A stretch of 36,806 nt of DNA from Candidatus Nomurabacteria bacterium (GCA_020854065.1 JADZGF010000008.1:1-36806), one strand, 5' to 3'; shown: positions 16,856-25,398, counted from the stretch's first letter. Numbers and translations are program-made. The notes: generated by a model from the letters alone, not told the origin.

Positions 16856-18127
16856 TTAATACTCGCGGATAGAGATCTGCGCGTCAATGCGACGGGAGAG
16901 ATCAAGCACCACGGAGACGACAATGAGAAGTGCGGTACCGCCAAGTGCGATGGTCTGAATACCTGTGAGAGACTGCGCAACAATCGGCAACACAGCGACA
17001 CCCGCAAGGAAGAGTGCACCTACGAAGGTAATGCGGGTGATAACGCTCGCAAGATACTGCGCAGTCGATGGACCAGGGCGTACACCAGGGATAAAGGCAC
17101 CATTCTTTTGAAGGTTCTCCGAAATCTGATGCGGATCAAAAGTCACTGCAGTGTAGAAGTAGGTAAAGAAGAAGACCAGGATAAAGTACACCGCGCCATA
17201 GAGTACGAGATTGCTCATCCACGCATTGATGGAAGTCGAGACCGCAACAAACGTTGGGTTTCCACTTGATGCCAAGAAGGTTGCCACCATCTGGGGCATA
17301 AGGAGGAATGAGATTGCAAAGATGATGGGAATAACACCTGCCTGGTTAAGACGAAGTGGCAAGTAGGTCGATGCGCCACCAAAGAACTTCATGCCGCGAA
17401 CGCGTTTTGCGTACGTAACCGGCACGGGGCGCTCAGACTCGGTAATAAAGACCACTGATGCAATAACGGCCAACCCTGCAACGACGAAGGCAAGGTAGGT
17501 TGGAATCTGTGCGGCATCAAAGCCAAACACGGTCTGTGAGAGTGCTGTTGGAAGTCCTGCAACGATACCTGCAAAGATGATAAGGGAAACACCGTTACCC
17601 ATACCGTACTCAGAGATAAGCTCGCCGATCCACATAAGGAGAATCGAGCCGGCAACAATAACGATAAGGTTGGTGAGAAAACCTACAGTGCTGAGGTTAG
17701 GCAAAATACCCTGCTGCGAGAGAATGCTGAGGAATGCGATACCCTGCACGACTGCAAGTGGAAGTGTGAGGTAGCGGCTGATCATCGAGAATCGGATGCG
17801 ACCTGCCTCACCCTCCTCTTGGTACATCTGCTTAAAGCGCGGAATCATGAGCGTAAGGAGCTGCATGACGATCGAGGCGGTAATGTATGGACCCACACCC
17901 AACATCACGAGCGAGAGACCTGAGAGGCCACCGCCGGAGAAGAGGTTAAGCAACCCAAAGAATTGGTTGTTCGATAAGAAAAGTTCAAGCTGTACTGCGT
18001 CAATTCCTGGAATCGGAACTGCTGCAAGGACGCGAGAGAGTGCCAAAGCACCGAGTACGAAAAAGAGTCTCCCCCGCATCTGCGGATCGGAAAACAGAAG
18101 CGTTAATTTTTGTACGAATGTGTTCAC
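16856..18127 (-). CDS. secY: Preprotein translocase subunit SecY
   Basis: VPIPGIDAVQL..., GIVAGLP, LNQAGVIPIIFAIS, FIPGVRPGPSTAQYL; multiple TMs. Confidence 0.97.
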   Translation of the reverse strand: MNTFVQKLTLLFSDPQMRGRLFFVLGALALSRVLAAVPIPGIDAVQLELFLSNNQFFGLLNLFSGGGLSGLSLVMLGVGPYITASIVMQLLTLMIPRFKQMYQEEGEAGRIRFSMISRYLTLPLAVVQGIAFLSILSQQGILPNLSTVGFLTNLIVIVAGSILLMWIGELISEYGMGNGVSLIIFAGIVAGLPTALSQTVFGFDAAQIPTYLAFVVAGLAVIASVVFITESERPVPVTYAKRVRGMKFFGGASTYLPLRLNQAGVIPIIFAISFLLMPQMVATFLASSGNPTFVAVSTSINAWMSNLVLYGAVYFILVFFFTYFYTAVTFDPHQISENLQKNGAFIPGVRPGPSTAQYLASVITRITFVGALFLAGVAVLPIVAQSLTGIQTIALGGTALLIVVSVVLDLSRRIDAQISIREY

Positions 18128-18129
18128 AG

Positions 18130-18567
18130 TTATGCAACACTACCGCCCGCTTTTTCAATCTTTGCCTTTGCTGATGCAGAAACCGCACACTCGGTAACGG
18201 TGAGTTTCTTAGAAAGCTCACCACCCCCCAATATTTTTACCACTGGAGTTACCCCTTTGCGTGCGCGGACAATACCGCGGTCAAGCAACGTCTTTGGGTT
18301 TACCGCCTCGCCTGCAGCAAATGCATTCTCAAGTGCGACGACGTTAAGAACCGATGGCTTCTGCTGGATAGACGTAAAGCTATACCCGCGGAGTTTAGGA
18401 AGCTTTTTGAGCTTCTCGCGGATGTCAGGGCGAATGCGGTGACCTGCACGAGCCTTTTGACCCTTGGTACCACGACCAGAAGTCTTACCCTTGCCGGACG
18501 CATTACCACGACCAACTCGTTTAGAGCCGGCGCGTGCTGTTTTAGGTTTAAGGTCGTTCAGTTGCAT
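18130..18567 (-). CDS. rplO: 50S ribosomal protein uL15
   Basis: MQLNDLKPKTARAGSKRVGRGNASGKGKTSGRGTKGQKAR. Confidence 0.95.
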   Translation of the reverse strand: MQLNDLKPKTARAGSKRVGRGNASGKGKTSGRGTKGQKARAGHRIRPDIREKLKKLPKLRGYSFTSIQQKPSVLNVVALENAFAAGEAVNPKTLLDRGIVRARKGVTPVVKILGGGELSKKLTVTECAVSASAKAKIEKAGGSVA

Positions 18568-18574
18568 AGGAGTA

Positions 18575-19180
18575 TTACTTAAGGTTCTTAAGGGCTTCGA
18601 TTGCAGCGCGTGCATTGTTCAAACCATTCTTGCTGCCCGAGTGGATCTTGCCGATAACATCGGTGACACCTGCAAGCTCAAGTACAGGACGTACCGAAGA
18701 ACCTGCAACAAGACCACGACCCTTTGCCGGGATGAGCATGATACGGGATGCATTGTATTTTGCATCAACATCGTGCGCGATCGAATTGTTCTTCGTGAGA
18801 GGGACCGTGATCATGCGCTTCTTCGCATCACGTACTGCCTTATCAATCGCAAGCGTAGTGTCCCCTGCTTTACCAAGCCCAACACCTACTTTACCCTTTT
18901 TGTTGCCGATGATGATTGCGACCGAGAAAGAAAAGCGGCGACCGCCAGCCATAACGCGGGCAACACGGCGGATGTTGATCATCTTCTGATCAAACTCGCT
19001 CTTTTGGCGAGGTGGGCGTGTGCTTGGACGACGACCGCCACGACCACCAGGAGTACGGCCACCACGACCACGCTGTGCGCGCTCAGCCTCAGGTGCAGCA
19101 GCAACCACTTCAGGAGCCGCCTCAGGGGCTGCACCTTCTGGAGTTTCAACTACAACGTCTTTTTCAGTCTCGTTTTCCAT
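18575..19180 (-). CDS. rpsE: 30S ribosomal protein uS5 with long acidic/RGG-rich N-terminal extension
   Basis: VARVMAGGRRFSFSVAIIIGNKKGKVGVGLGKA...GSKNGLNNARAAIEAL. Confidence 0.95.
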   Translation of the reverse strand: MENETEKDVVVETPEGAAPEAAPEVVAAAPEAERAQRGRGGRTPGGRGGRRPSTRPPRQKSEFDQKMINIRRVARVMAGGRRFSFSVAIIIGNKKGKVGVGLGKAGDTTLAIDKAVRDAKKRMITVPLTKNNSIAHDVDAKYNASRIMLIPAKGRGLVAGSSVRPVLELAGVTDVIGKIHSGSKNGLNNARAAIEALKNLK

Positions 19181-19185
19181 ATAAT

Positions 19186-19491
19186 TTAAAAAGTAAGCCC
19201 ACCTTTGCGTGCGGCGTCAGCAAGCACTGCAATTTTACCAATATAGCGGAAGCCACCGCGATCAAACACTACTGCCTCAACACCTGCTGCCTTTCCTTTC
19301 TTTGCAATCTCCTCGCCAGCCTTTTGTGCATCAGCAAGCTTAACAGAAGCCAAGGTCTTTCCTGCAGTGTCATCAATGAGCTGCGCCTCGAGGTAGCGGT
19401 TTGATTTATACACGCACAAACGAGGGCGTGCGGCAGTACCGATGACTTTTGCACGTATGCGGTTGTGACGGCGAATGCGATTAGTATCCAT
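19186..19491 (-). CDS. rplR: 50S ribosomal protein uL18
   Basis: RRHNRIRAKVIGTAARPRLCVYKSNRYLEAQLIDD...FDRGGFRYIGKIAVLADAARKGGL. Confidence 0.95.
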   Translation of the reverse strand: MDTNRIRRHNRIRAKVIGTAARPRLCVYKSNRYLEAQLIDDTAGKTLASVKLADAQKAGEEIAKKGKAAGVEAVVFDRGGFRYIGKIAVLADAARKGGLTF

Positions 19492-19496
19492 ATAGT

Positions 19497-20030
19497 TTAT
19501 GCGGCCTTCTTACCCTGCTTGCGGCGGATCACCTCGCCATCGTAGCGGATACCTTTACCCTTGTACGGCTCAGGCTTCTTTAATGCGCGGATGTCTGCAG
19601 CGAACTGACCAACCAACTCTTTATCAAAACCCGAGATGGTCAATGCGCTCTTCTCCGCTACAACCGTGAGGCCCTCAGGGATTGCAACCTTAACCGGGTG
19701 AGAAAAACCAAGTGCCAAGTTAAGCGTCTTGCCCTGAACATCCCATTTGTAGCCGACACCCTCAACGAGGAGTTTCTTTTGGAAGCCCTCGGTAACACCG
19801 GTGAGCATGTTGCGGAGATGTGAAGCATACGTTCCAAGCGCTGCGCGTGCCTCGATCGTCTCAGACTTAGATACTACCTGGATGCTCTCAGGAGAAACCT
19901 CAATACCGATGAGGCGATGTGCAGGGCGCGTCAAAGTGCCCTTCGGTCCTTTGACCGAGATGATACCGCTTGCAACCGTTACTTCGGTCTTCTGCGGCAA
20001 TTGAATTGGGCGTTTAGCAAGGCGAGACAT
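19497..20030 (-). CDS. rplF: 50S ribosomal protein uL6
   Basis: MSRLAKRPIQLPQKTEVTVASGIISVKGPKGTL...EPYKGKGIRYDGEVIRRKQGKK. Confidence 0.96.
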   Translation of the reverse strand: MSRLAKRPIQLPQKTEVTVASGIISVKGPKGTLTRPAHRLIGIEVSPESIQVVSKSETIEARAALGTYASHLRNMLTGVTEGFQKKLLVEGVGYKWDVQGKTLNLALGFSHPVKVAIPEGLTVVAEKSALTISGFDKELVGQFAADIRALKKPEPYKGKGIRYDGEVIRRKQGKKAA

Positions 20031-20036
20031 ATAGAT

Positions 20037-20414
20037 TTACCAAATTTCGAACAAAGCTTCCCCGCCAACGCGTGCGACCATTGCGTCTTTGCCCGTCACG
20101 ACACCGTTTGGCGTCGAAAGCACCAAGAGTCCATGACCGCGCTTCACGGGGCGGATATCACGAACACCGAGGTACATGCGGCGAGATGGTTTAGAAATGC
20201 GCTTCACACCGGTGATTGCAGGGCGACCAGCGTATTTAAGTTCAACGACGAGGGAATTGTTCTTTTTAGAAACGGTACCCAAGTACCCCTCGCTCACCAA
20301 CACCTTAGCGATGGCGTGCTTCATAGCCGAGTATGGTGCCTCGACAGTGTTCTTCTTCACGAGAGAAGCGTTCTGAAGACGTATGAGAAAGTCTGAGATA
20401 GGGTCAGTAGTCAT
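20037..20414 (-). CDS. rpsH: 30S ribosomal protein uS8
   Basis: MTTDPISDFLIRLQNASLVKK...LSTPNGVVTGKDAMVARVGGEALFEIW. Confidence 0.95.
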   Translation of the reverse strand: MTTDPISDFLIRLQNASLVKKNTVEAPYSAMKHAIAKVLVSEGYLGTVSKKNNSLVVELKYAGRPAITGVKRISKPSRRMYLGVRDIRPVKRGHGLLVLSTPNGVVTGKDAMVARVGGEALFEIW

Positions 20415-20421
20415 AAAAGTG

Positions 20422-20607
20422 TTACCAGGAAGATTTGCGGACACCGGGAATAAGGCCCTCGTTTGCTGCCTCGCGGAAGCATGCACGGCACATACCAAAG
20501 TCACGCATAAAGGCACGCTTGCGACCGCAGCGGAAACAGCGACGAACAACCCGAGATTTAAACTTCGGGGGTCGGTTAGAGCGTGCAACAGTCGATTTTT
20601 TAGCCAT
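20422..20607 (-). CDS. rpsN: 30S ribosomal protein uS14 (zinc type)
   Basis: 61 aa with CFRC...CRAC motif. Confidence 0.95.
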   Translation of the reverse strand: MAKKSTVARSNRPPKFKSRVVRRCFRCGRKRAFMRDFGMCRACFREAANEGLIPGVRKSSW

Positions 20608-20717
20608 TCTTGTTGAGTGGTCACCCCTTTTTGTCCTTCGGGGTGTACATCTCTGCTGGTTTCCCTCCCCTAAGGGCGGGACCTGACAGAAAAAGGAGCC
20701 CTACTGGGCGTGCAAGG

Positions 20718-20746
20718 ACTATAGCATAGGGGTAGGTGTAGTGCAA
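20718..20746 (-). promoter_or_regulatory. Promoter of rpsN segment: TTGCAC-N17-TATAGT
   Basis: + strand ACTATA 20718-20723 and GTGCAA 20741-20746. Confidence 0.7.
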
Positions 20747-20752
20747 ACTTTG

Positions 20753-20781
20753 TTGACACTAATGGAATTTTAGGTTATTGT
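20753..20781 (+). promoter_or_regulatory. Divergent promoter TTGACA-N17-TATTGT
   Basis: TTGACA 20753-20758, TATTGT 20776-20781. Confidence 0.7.
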
Positions 20782-20814
20782 ATCAATTGATTTAACCAGT
20801 ACAGGAGTTCTTTT

Positions 20815-20997
20815 GTGCCCCCCAGTAAACAGAGAGTGACAGTCCCCAAAACCACCCAGTTCAGCCTCACTCGTCTGGCGATCCACCAGATAGAGGAATT
20901 GCTCATTATCGAATACGCAAAGAAAGGACGTCGGCCCCCGTCGGAAGCCCAGCTAAAGACCATGGCCGAACGATTCTACAAAGAACACTTCGGCTAA
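20815..20997 (+). CDS. Small hypothetical protein (60 aa, GTG start)
   Basis: Own promoter, SD caggag and terminator; MPPSKQRVTVPKTTQFSLTRLAIHQIEELL... Confidence 0.65.
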   Translation: MPPSKQRVTVPKTTQFSLTRLAIHQIEELLIIEYAKKGRRPPSEAQLKTMAERFYKEHFG

Positions 20998-21004
20998 ATG
21001 AAAG

Positions 21005-21041
21005 AACCCCGCTTCCAACTTGGAGCGGGGTTTCAATTTTT
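21005..21041 (+). terminator. Intrinsic terminator
   Basis: AACCCCGCTTCCAACTTGGAGCGGGGTT then TCAATTTTT. Confidence 0.75.
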
Positions 21042-21069
21042 CTAATCCATTTTGGCAATTGATTTGTAA

Positions 21070-21098
21070 AAAGAGTCCCGCCCTAAGGCGAGACTCGT
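21070..21098 (-). terminator. Intrinsic terminator overlapping the protease stop codon
   Basis: Minus strand GAGTCTCGCC-TTAG-GGCGGGACTCTTTTT; the TAG stop lies in the loop. Confidence 0.75.
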
Positions 21099-21487
21099 GA
21101 GACACTTGGGTCTTTGATTTGCACGATACCGTGATTGAAGTCAGCTATCAAAATATAGCCAAGCAACATTCGGGTACCGAGCACAACAGGAAACCTACTC
21201 TGCCGAACCGTAAAGACGACCTGCATACTAGGATACAAGAGCCGGCTAAACCACGATACTTCTACTGTGGTTAGTTCAAACTGAGCCAAAGCGCCATCGG
21301 CCACTTGCGAATTACCGTCCACGCGATGCTCAATCTGCACACCAAGCAGTCGTTGGGCGACAATTGTGTCGGTCCACAGGTATCCATTAAAACCTGTGTC
21401 AACCAGACAAGGAATTTCCCGTTGGTTGATCATAAGTTTTAAGACAGGCAGGTTAGTTTCTCCATCAATTTCCCCCTGCATTACCAT
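21083..21487 (-). CDS. Clan AA (retropepsin-like) aspartic protease
   Basis: IPCLVDTGFNGYLWTDTIVAQRLLGVQIEHRV...VADGALAQFELTTVEVSW...VVLGTRMLLGYILIADF; DTG motif. Confidence 0.8.
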   Translation of the reverse strand: MVMQGEIDGETNLPVLKLMINQREIPCLVDTGFNGYLWTDTIVAQRLLGVQIEHRVDGNSQVADGALAQFELTTVEVSWFSRLLYPSMQVVFTVRQSRFPVVLGTRMLLGYILIADFNHGIVQIKDPSVSRVSP

Positions 21488-21759
21488 CTCCCTGTCGGAT
21501 ATCCATATACCGGCCCCGGATAGCCCACTCGCTTAAAGTGGCGCCAGTGTCCCGCAAATTTCTTACCCCCCAGTTCAAGTACTCGCAAATCATCCTCATC
21601 GACGAGATATTCTCCGGTCTCTACATCGATGACGATATAGTAGCCGTGATACTTCTTCTCGACTTCGGCGGCAATTTTTTTATACCAAGCTTCGCCTTTT
21701 TCGACACTTGCACGTACCTGCTTGGCTCGTTCTCGTGAGATTTCTTCCAACGTCGCCAT
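21481..21759 (-). CDS. Small partner protein of the clan AA protease
   Basis: ISRERAKQVRASVEKGEAWYKKIAAEVEKKYHGYYIVIDVETGEYLVDEDDLRVLEL...FKRVGYPGPVYGY; 7-nt overlap with protease gene. Confidence 0.7.
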   Translation of the reverse strand: MATLEEISRERAKQVRASVEKGEAWYKKIAAEVEKKYHGYYIVIDVETGEYLVDEDDLRVLELGGKKFAGHWRHFKRVGYPGPVYGYPTGRW

Positions 21760-21816
21760 CGGTTGCTCCTCAAAGTTCGTTCCTCGTTATTTTATAGCAT
21801 AAATTCACAAGAAAGT

Positions 21817-21844
21817 AAAACCCGAACTTTCGTTCGGGTTTTTG
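21817..21844. terminator. Bidirectional intrinsic terminator after rplE
   Basis: AAAACCCGAAC-TTTC-GTTCGGGTTTTT. Confidence 0.8.
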
Positions 21845-21856
21845 TCTTTCTTGAAT

Positions 21857-22393
21857 TTATTTCTTAAACGGAAAACCGAGGTGGTCTAAGTATGCCTTTG
21901 CCGACACCTTGTCTTTCGCAGTGGTGACAACCGTAATTGCCATACCAAACACGTCTTTAATATCCTCGTCTGCAGTCTCAGGGAACACGGTGTGCTCTTT
22001 GATACCAAGGGTGTAGTTGCCCATCTCATCAATACCCGCAGCAGAAATACCTTTAAAGTCCTTGGTACGTGGCAATGCGACATGGAGTAAGCGGTTCAAG
22101 AAGTCCTGTGCACGAGTGCCCCGGAGCGTAATTTGATACCCAATCTTGTCGCCAATGCGAGTCTTGTAGGTAGCGATAGATTTCTTTGCACCGCGAGAGG
22201 CAGGCTTTTGTCCGGTGATCTTTGCGAGACGATCCTCAACAAGTTTGACCTTCTCTTTGTCTTTGAGCATTTTGCCCACACCAACAGACACCACCACTTT
22301 CACTACCTTGGGGGTCTGCATCGTGCTTGTCCACCCAAAGTCTTTACCGAGGGCAGAAAAAGTTTTCTTTTGTTTGTCTTGTAGGAGTTCCAT
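21857..22393 (-). CDS. rplE: 50S ribosomal protein uL5
   Basis: VSVGVGKMLKDKEKVKLVEDRLAKITGQKP...GKSIATYKTRIGDKIGYQITLRG-like segment. Confidence 0.95.
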   Translation of the reverse strand: MELLQDKQKKTFSALGKDFGWTSTMQTPKVVKVVVSVGVGKMLKDKEKVKLVEDRLAKITGQKPASRGAKKSIATYKTRIGDKIGYQITLRGTRAQDFLNRLLHVALPRTKDFKGISAAGIDEMGNYTLGIKEHTVFPETADEDIKDVFGMAITVVTTAKDKVSAKAYLDHLGFPFKK

Positions 22394-22398
22394 ACGTC

Positions 22399-22626
22399 TT
22401 ATTTCTTCTTAGCGACTTTGCTTGCGGAAATCGGATGCTGCTTCTGCACAATCTGGCCGCGCTGGCCCGACTTGCGAGGGCGCTGATGCTTGGTGCGCAT
22501 ACCTACCCCTTCTACCGTTACAAGACCAAGCTTAGGAAACACATGCGTTACCTTGCCGCTTTTGCCTTTTTCGTTACCGCTCAAAATGACAACGGTATCA
22601 CCTTTTTTAATGTGGAGAGTATTCAT
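22399..22626 (-). CDS. rplX: 50S ribosomal protein uL24
   Basis: IKKGDTVVILSGNEKGKSGKVTHVFPK. Confidence 0.95.
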   Translation of the reverse strand: MNTLHIKKGDTVVILSGNEKGKSGKVTHVFPKLGLVTVEGVGMRTKHQRPRKSGQRGQIVQKQHPISASKVAKKK

Positions 22627-22632
22627 AGAAAT

Positions 22633-23013
22633 TTATACGACCTCAGGGGCACGCGAAATGATGGTCTGGTATCCAAGCTCCTGGAGTTCGCGTGGGATCG
22701 GACCGAAGATACGTCCTGCCTTAGGCTCCTTCTTATCCTTTGCACCCCAATCGAGTACCACCACTGCGTTTTCATCAAAGCGGATATAGCTTCCGTCCTT
22801 GCGGCGGAATGGTTTCTTCTGGCGAACGACTACACCATGGAGCACATCCTTTTTCTTCACCTGCTTGCGAGGCTCAGCGGTTTGCACCGAGAAGATAACA
22901 ATCTCCCCTATCTCCGCATAGCGCTTCTTGGATGAACCAGGAATCTTGAAAATGCGTCCAATCTTGGCGCCGGAGTTGTCTGCAACAATTACGAGTGAGC
23001 GATCTTGAATCAT
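22633..23013 (-). CDS. rplN: 50S ribosomal protein uL14
   Basis: MIQDRSLVIVADNSGAKIGRIFKIPGSS...FGPIPRELQE. Confidence 0.96.
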   Translation of the reverse strand: MIQDRSLVIVADNSGAKIGRIFKIPGSSKKRYAEIGEIVIFSVQTAEPRKQVKKKDVLHGVVVRQKKPFRRKDGSYIRFDENAVVVLDWGAKDKKEPKAGRIFGPIPRELQELGYQTIISRAPEVV

Positions 23014-23019
23014 AGTAGT

Positions 23020-23256
23020 TTATGCGAAAACGATTTCGAAATGCTTGGTTTTGGAAAGCGGACGGCAGCTGCGGATAACAACCTGCTCTCCCTCTTTAGC
23101 CTTGTTGCCTGGATTGTGTGCCGAAAAGCGTGCAGTCTTCTTGATGTACTTCTTGTATTTTGGGTGCTTCACATAGCGAGACACAGCCACGATAGCAGTG
23201 TCCTGCATTTTGTCAGAGACGACGACACCCTTAAATTGTTTACGCTTTGTTTCCAT
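23020..23256 (-). CDS. rpsQ: 30S ribosomal protein uS17
   Basis: FKGVVVSDKMQDTAIVAVSRYVKHPKYKKYIKKTARFSAHNPGN...CRPLSKTKHFEIV. Confidence 0.95.
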   Translation of the reverse strand: METKRKQFKGVVVSDKMQDTAIVAVSRYVKHPKYKKYIKKTARFSAHNPGNKAKEGEQVVIRSCRPLSKTKHFEIVFA

Positions 23257-23264
23257 AGTGTTGT

Positions 23265-23453
23265 TTATGCGACCTTCTTCAACTGGGTGAGTGCGCGAGC
23301 AATCTCCTTGCGCAATTTGCTCATCGCATTGACGTCTCTGTTTTTACTACCTGCGCCGCCAAAACGCAAGGAGCGGAGTTCTTCACGCTTCTCCCCTACC
23401 AACTTCTCAAGGTCGGTTTTCGTATGCTTGCTGAGGTCTGTTTTCTTAGCCAT
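23265..23453 (-). CDS. rpmC: 50S ribosomal protein uL29
   Basis: LEKLVGEKREELRSLRFGGAGSKNRDVNAMSKLRKEIARALT. Confidence 0.92.
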   Translation of the reverse strand: MAKKTDLSKHTKTDLEKLVGEKREELRSLRFGGAGSKNRDVNAMSKLRKEIARALTQLKKVA

Positions 23454-23459
23454 ATCAGT

Positions 23460-23882
23460 TTAATGCGCACGTGCGACGACCTTAGTTTTAAGCGGAAGCT
23501 TCTTTCCTGCCTTGTTGAGGGCATCAACTGCCACCGTCTCAGCAACACCGTCTACCTCAAAGAGTACACGGCCTGGCCATACCTCGACCTCATAGCCCTG
23601 AGGATCGCCCTTACCTTTACCGAGCTTTACCTCGGGCGGTTTCTGGGTGAATGGCTTGTCAGGGAAAATGCGGATCCAGCTCTTGCCGGTCTTGCCCAAC
23701 GAGCGAGCGATAACCTTACGTGCAGATTCGATCTGGTTAGAGCGAACACGTGCATGGGTGATGGCTTTAAGGCCATGGCTGCCGAAGGCAACGGTAATAC
23801 CGCGAGTTGCCACCTTAGGGGCTTTCGGGTTGCGGCGCATCGTGTGCCATTTGCGGAATTTTACTTTCTTGGGTACCAACAT
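23460..23882 (-). CDS. rplP: 50S ribosomal protein uL16
   Basis: MLVPKKVKFRKWH...GSHGLKAITHARVRSNQIESARKVIAR...KPFTQKPPEVKLGKGKGDPQ. Confidence 0.95.
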   Translation of the reverse strand: MLVPKKVKFRKWHTMRRNPKAPKVATRGITVAFGSHGLKAITHARVRSNQIESARKVIARSLGKTGKSWIRIFPDKPFTQKPPEVKLGKGKGDPQGYEVEVWPGRVLFEVDGVAETVAVDALNKAGKKLPLKTKVVARAH

Positions 23883-23886
23883 AAGC

Positions 23887-24552
23887 CTATTTGTCTTTAT
23901 TCTTGTTGGTAAAGACTTCGCCCTTGTAGATCCAGACCTTCACCCCAATAACGCCGAGCGGAAGGATTGCGCGTTCACGTGCGTAATCAACATCTGCGCG
24001 GATTGTCTGGAGTGGCACCTGACCCTTTTTAAGGGTCTCCGTGCGAGACATGGAACCACCGCCGAGCATGCCGGAGAGCGTAATGCGTACACCCTTCACG
24101 TCGCGGTTTGCCATAACCTTCTCGATGGTCTGCTTGAGCACACGGCGGAAGGCAAGGCGCTTCTCAAGACCCTCAGCAATCATGTATGCAACAATCGCTG
24201 CATTTGCTTCTGGAGTGCGGATCTCCTCGATATCGAGCTTGATCTCAGGAACCGGGAGACCCTTCTTGCGGAGGAACGTCTCAATAGACTTCTTGATCTT
24301 GGTAGAACCCTCACCCGAGCGGCCAATGATGATGCCAGGACGGCTGGTCTTCACGATGATGCGGAGCACTTTGCCACGCTCGATCTCGAGCGCACCAACG
24401 TACATACCGCGAAGTTCTTTCATCAAAAACTCACGCAACAGAATGTCGCCCTTGAGGTTCTCGCGGTATTGGGCACCCTCAGCAAACCAGCGATGACGCC
24501 AGTCACGGAGAATTCCCAAACGATGTGCAAATGGATGGACTACTTTAGACAT
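23887..24552 (-). CDS. rpsC: 30S ribosomal protein uS3
   Basis: MSKVVHPFAHRLGILRDWRHRWFA...IIIGRSGEGSTKIKKSIETF...LGVIGVKVWIYKGEV. Confidence 0.95.
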   Translation of the reverse strand: MSKVVHPFAHRLGILRDWRHRWFAEGAQYRENLKGDILLREFLMKELRGMYVGALEIERGKVLRIIVKTSRPGIIIGRSGEGSTKIKKSIETFLRKKGLPVPEIKLDIEEIRTPEANAAIVAYMIAEGLEKRLAFRRVLKQTIEKVMANRDVKGVRITLSGMLGGGSMSRTETLKKGQVPLQTIRADVDYARERAILPLGVIGVKVWIYKGEVFTNKNKDK

Positions 24553-24553
24553 A

Positions 24554-24904
24554 TTATTTTTCAGCGTTCGGTGCCTTTGCTGCCTTCTGTGCGAGCGCAA
24601 GCGTTACATGGCTGGTCTTCTTGCGAATAGCGCTGGCACGACCACGAGCACGAGGCATGTGGCGCTTAAACACGATACCGCCATTTACCTCGATCTTTGC
24701 AATGTAGAGCTCAGTTGCAGGAACCTTTGCGTTCGATACTGCTGACTTGATGAGCTTTGCCATTGGGTCGCTTGCACGCTTTGGAAGGTTTGCAAGCAAG
24801 TTGAGTGCACGATCAGCAGATTTGCCGCGTACCAAGTCAGCAAGCAAACGCACTTTGCGCGGTGCCTGGCGATAGTTGGTGAGTTTTGCAGTTGCAGCAG
24901 TCAT
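24554..24904 (-). CDS. rplV: 50S ribosomal protein uL22
   Basis: LTNYRQAPRKVRLLADLVRGKSADRALNLL...FKRHMPRARGRASAIRKKTSHVTL. Confidence 0.95.
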   Translation of the reverse strand: MTAATAKLTNYRQAPRKVRLLADLVRGKSADRALNLLANLPKRASDPMAKLIKSAVSNAKVPATELYIAKIEVNGGIVFKRHMPRARGRASAIRKKTSHVTLALAQKAAKAPNAEK

Positions 24905-24912
24905 ATATCAGT

Positions 24913-25260
24913 TTATTTCTTCTTGGCAGCATCACCTGCAGTTTTTGCAGCCTGTGCGGCAGCAATCTCAGCCTCCTTAGCCTTGGTTTCCATCTCCTTC
25001 TGCATCTTACCGCCGTGACGGACGAACTTCTTGGTTGGAGAGAACTCACCGAGCTTGTGACCGACCATATCTTCAGAGACAAGGACTTCAATATGGGTTT
25101 TGCCGTTGTGAACGCCAAACTTAAAGCCCACCATTTCAGGTGCGATAGAAGAGCGACGTGACCACGTCTTAATCACCTCCGTTGTTTGAGGCTTTTTACC
25201 CTCAATTTTCTTGAGGAGCTTTTCGTCCACGTAGGGACCTTTTTCGAGGCTTCTTGCCAT
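24913..25260 (-). CDS. rpsS: 30S ribosomal protein uS19 with Ala/Lys-rich C-terminal tail
   Basis: [19 protein letters not shown]...[49 protein letters not shown]. Confidence 0.95.
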   Translation of the reverse strand: MARSLEKGPYVDEKLLKKIEGKKPQTTEVIKTWSRRSSIAPEMVGFKFGVHNGKTHIEVLVSEDMVGHKLGEFSPTKKFVRHGGKMQKEMETKAKEAEIAAAQAAKTAGDAAKKK

Positions 25261-25324
25261 AATTAAAGCCCATGTCCGCCGTAGCCAAAGAGCGGCTAGG
25301 CCTTGCAACACGGGATTACGCACC

Positions 25325-25353
25325 ACTGTACCCTAATGGCTCTTGAAGTGCAA
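25325..25353 (-). promoter_or_regulatory. Promoter of rpsS segment: TTGCAC-N17-TACAGT
   Basis: + strand ACTGTA 25325-25330 and GTGCAA 25348-25353. Confidence 0.65.
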
Positions 25354-25370
25354 GCTTTTGTGTAGAAACC

Positions 25371-25398
25371 TTGCCTAAACTGAAAAAGATTGCATAAT
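25371..25398 (+). promoter_or_regulatory. Putative promoter TTGCCT-N16-CATAAT
   Basis: Upstream of the 57-aa ORF. Confidence 0.45.

Noticed and set aside
18464-19189. Long + strand ORFs antisense to ribosomal protein genes (e.g. 18464-19189, 23647-24630, 26046-26840, 8365-9324)
   Set aside because: Open frames mirror codon bias of the well-supported opposite-strand genes; translations are compositionally odd and match no family.
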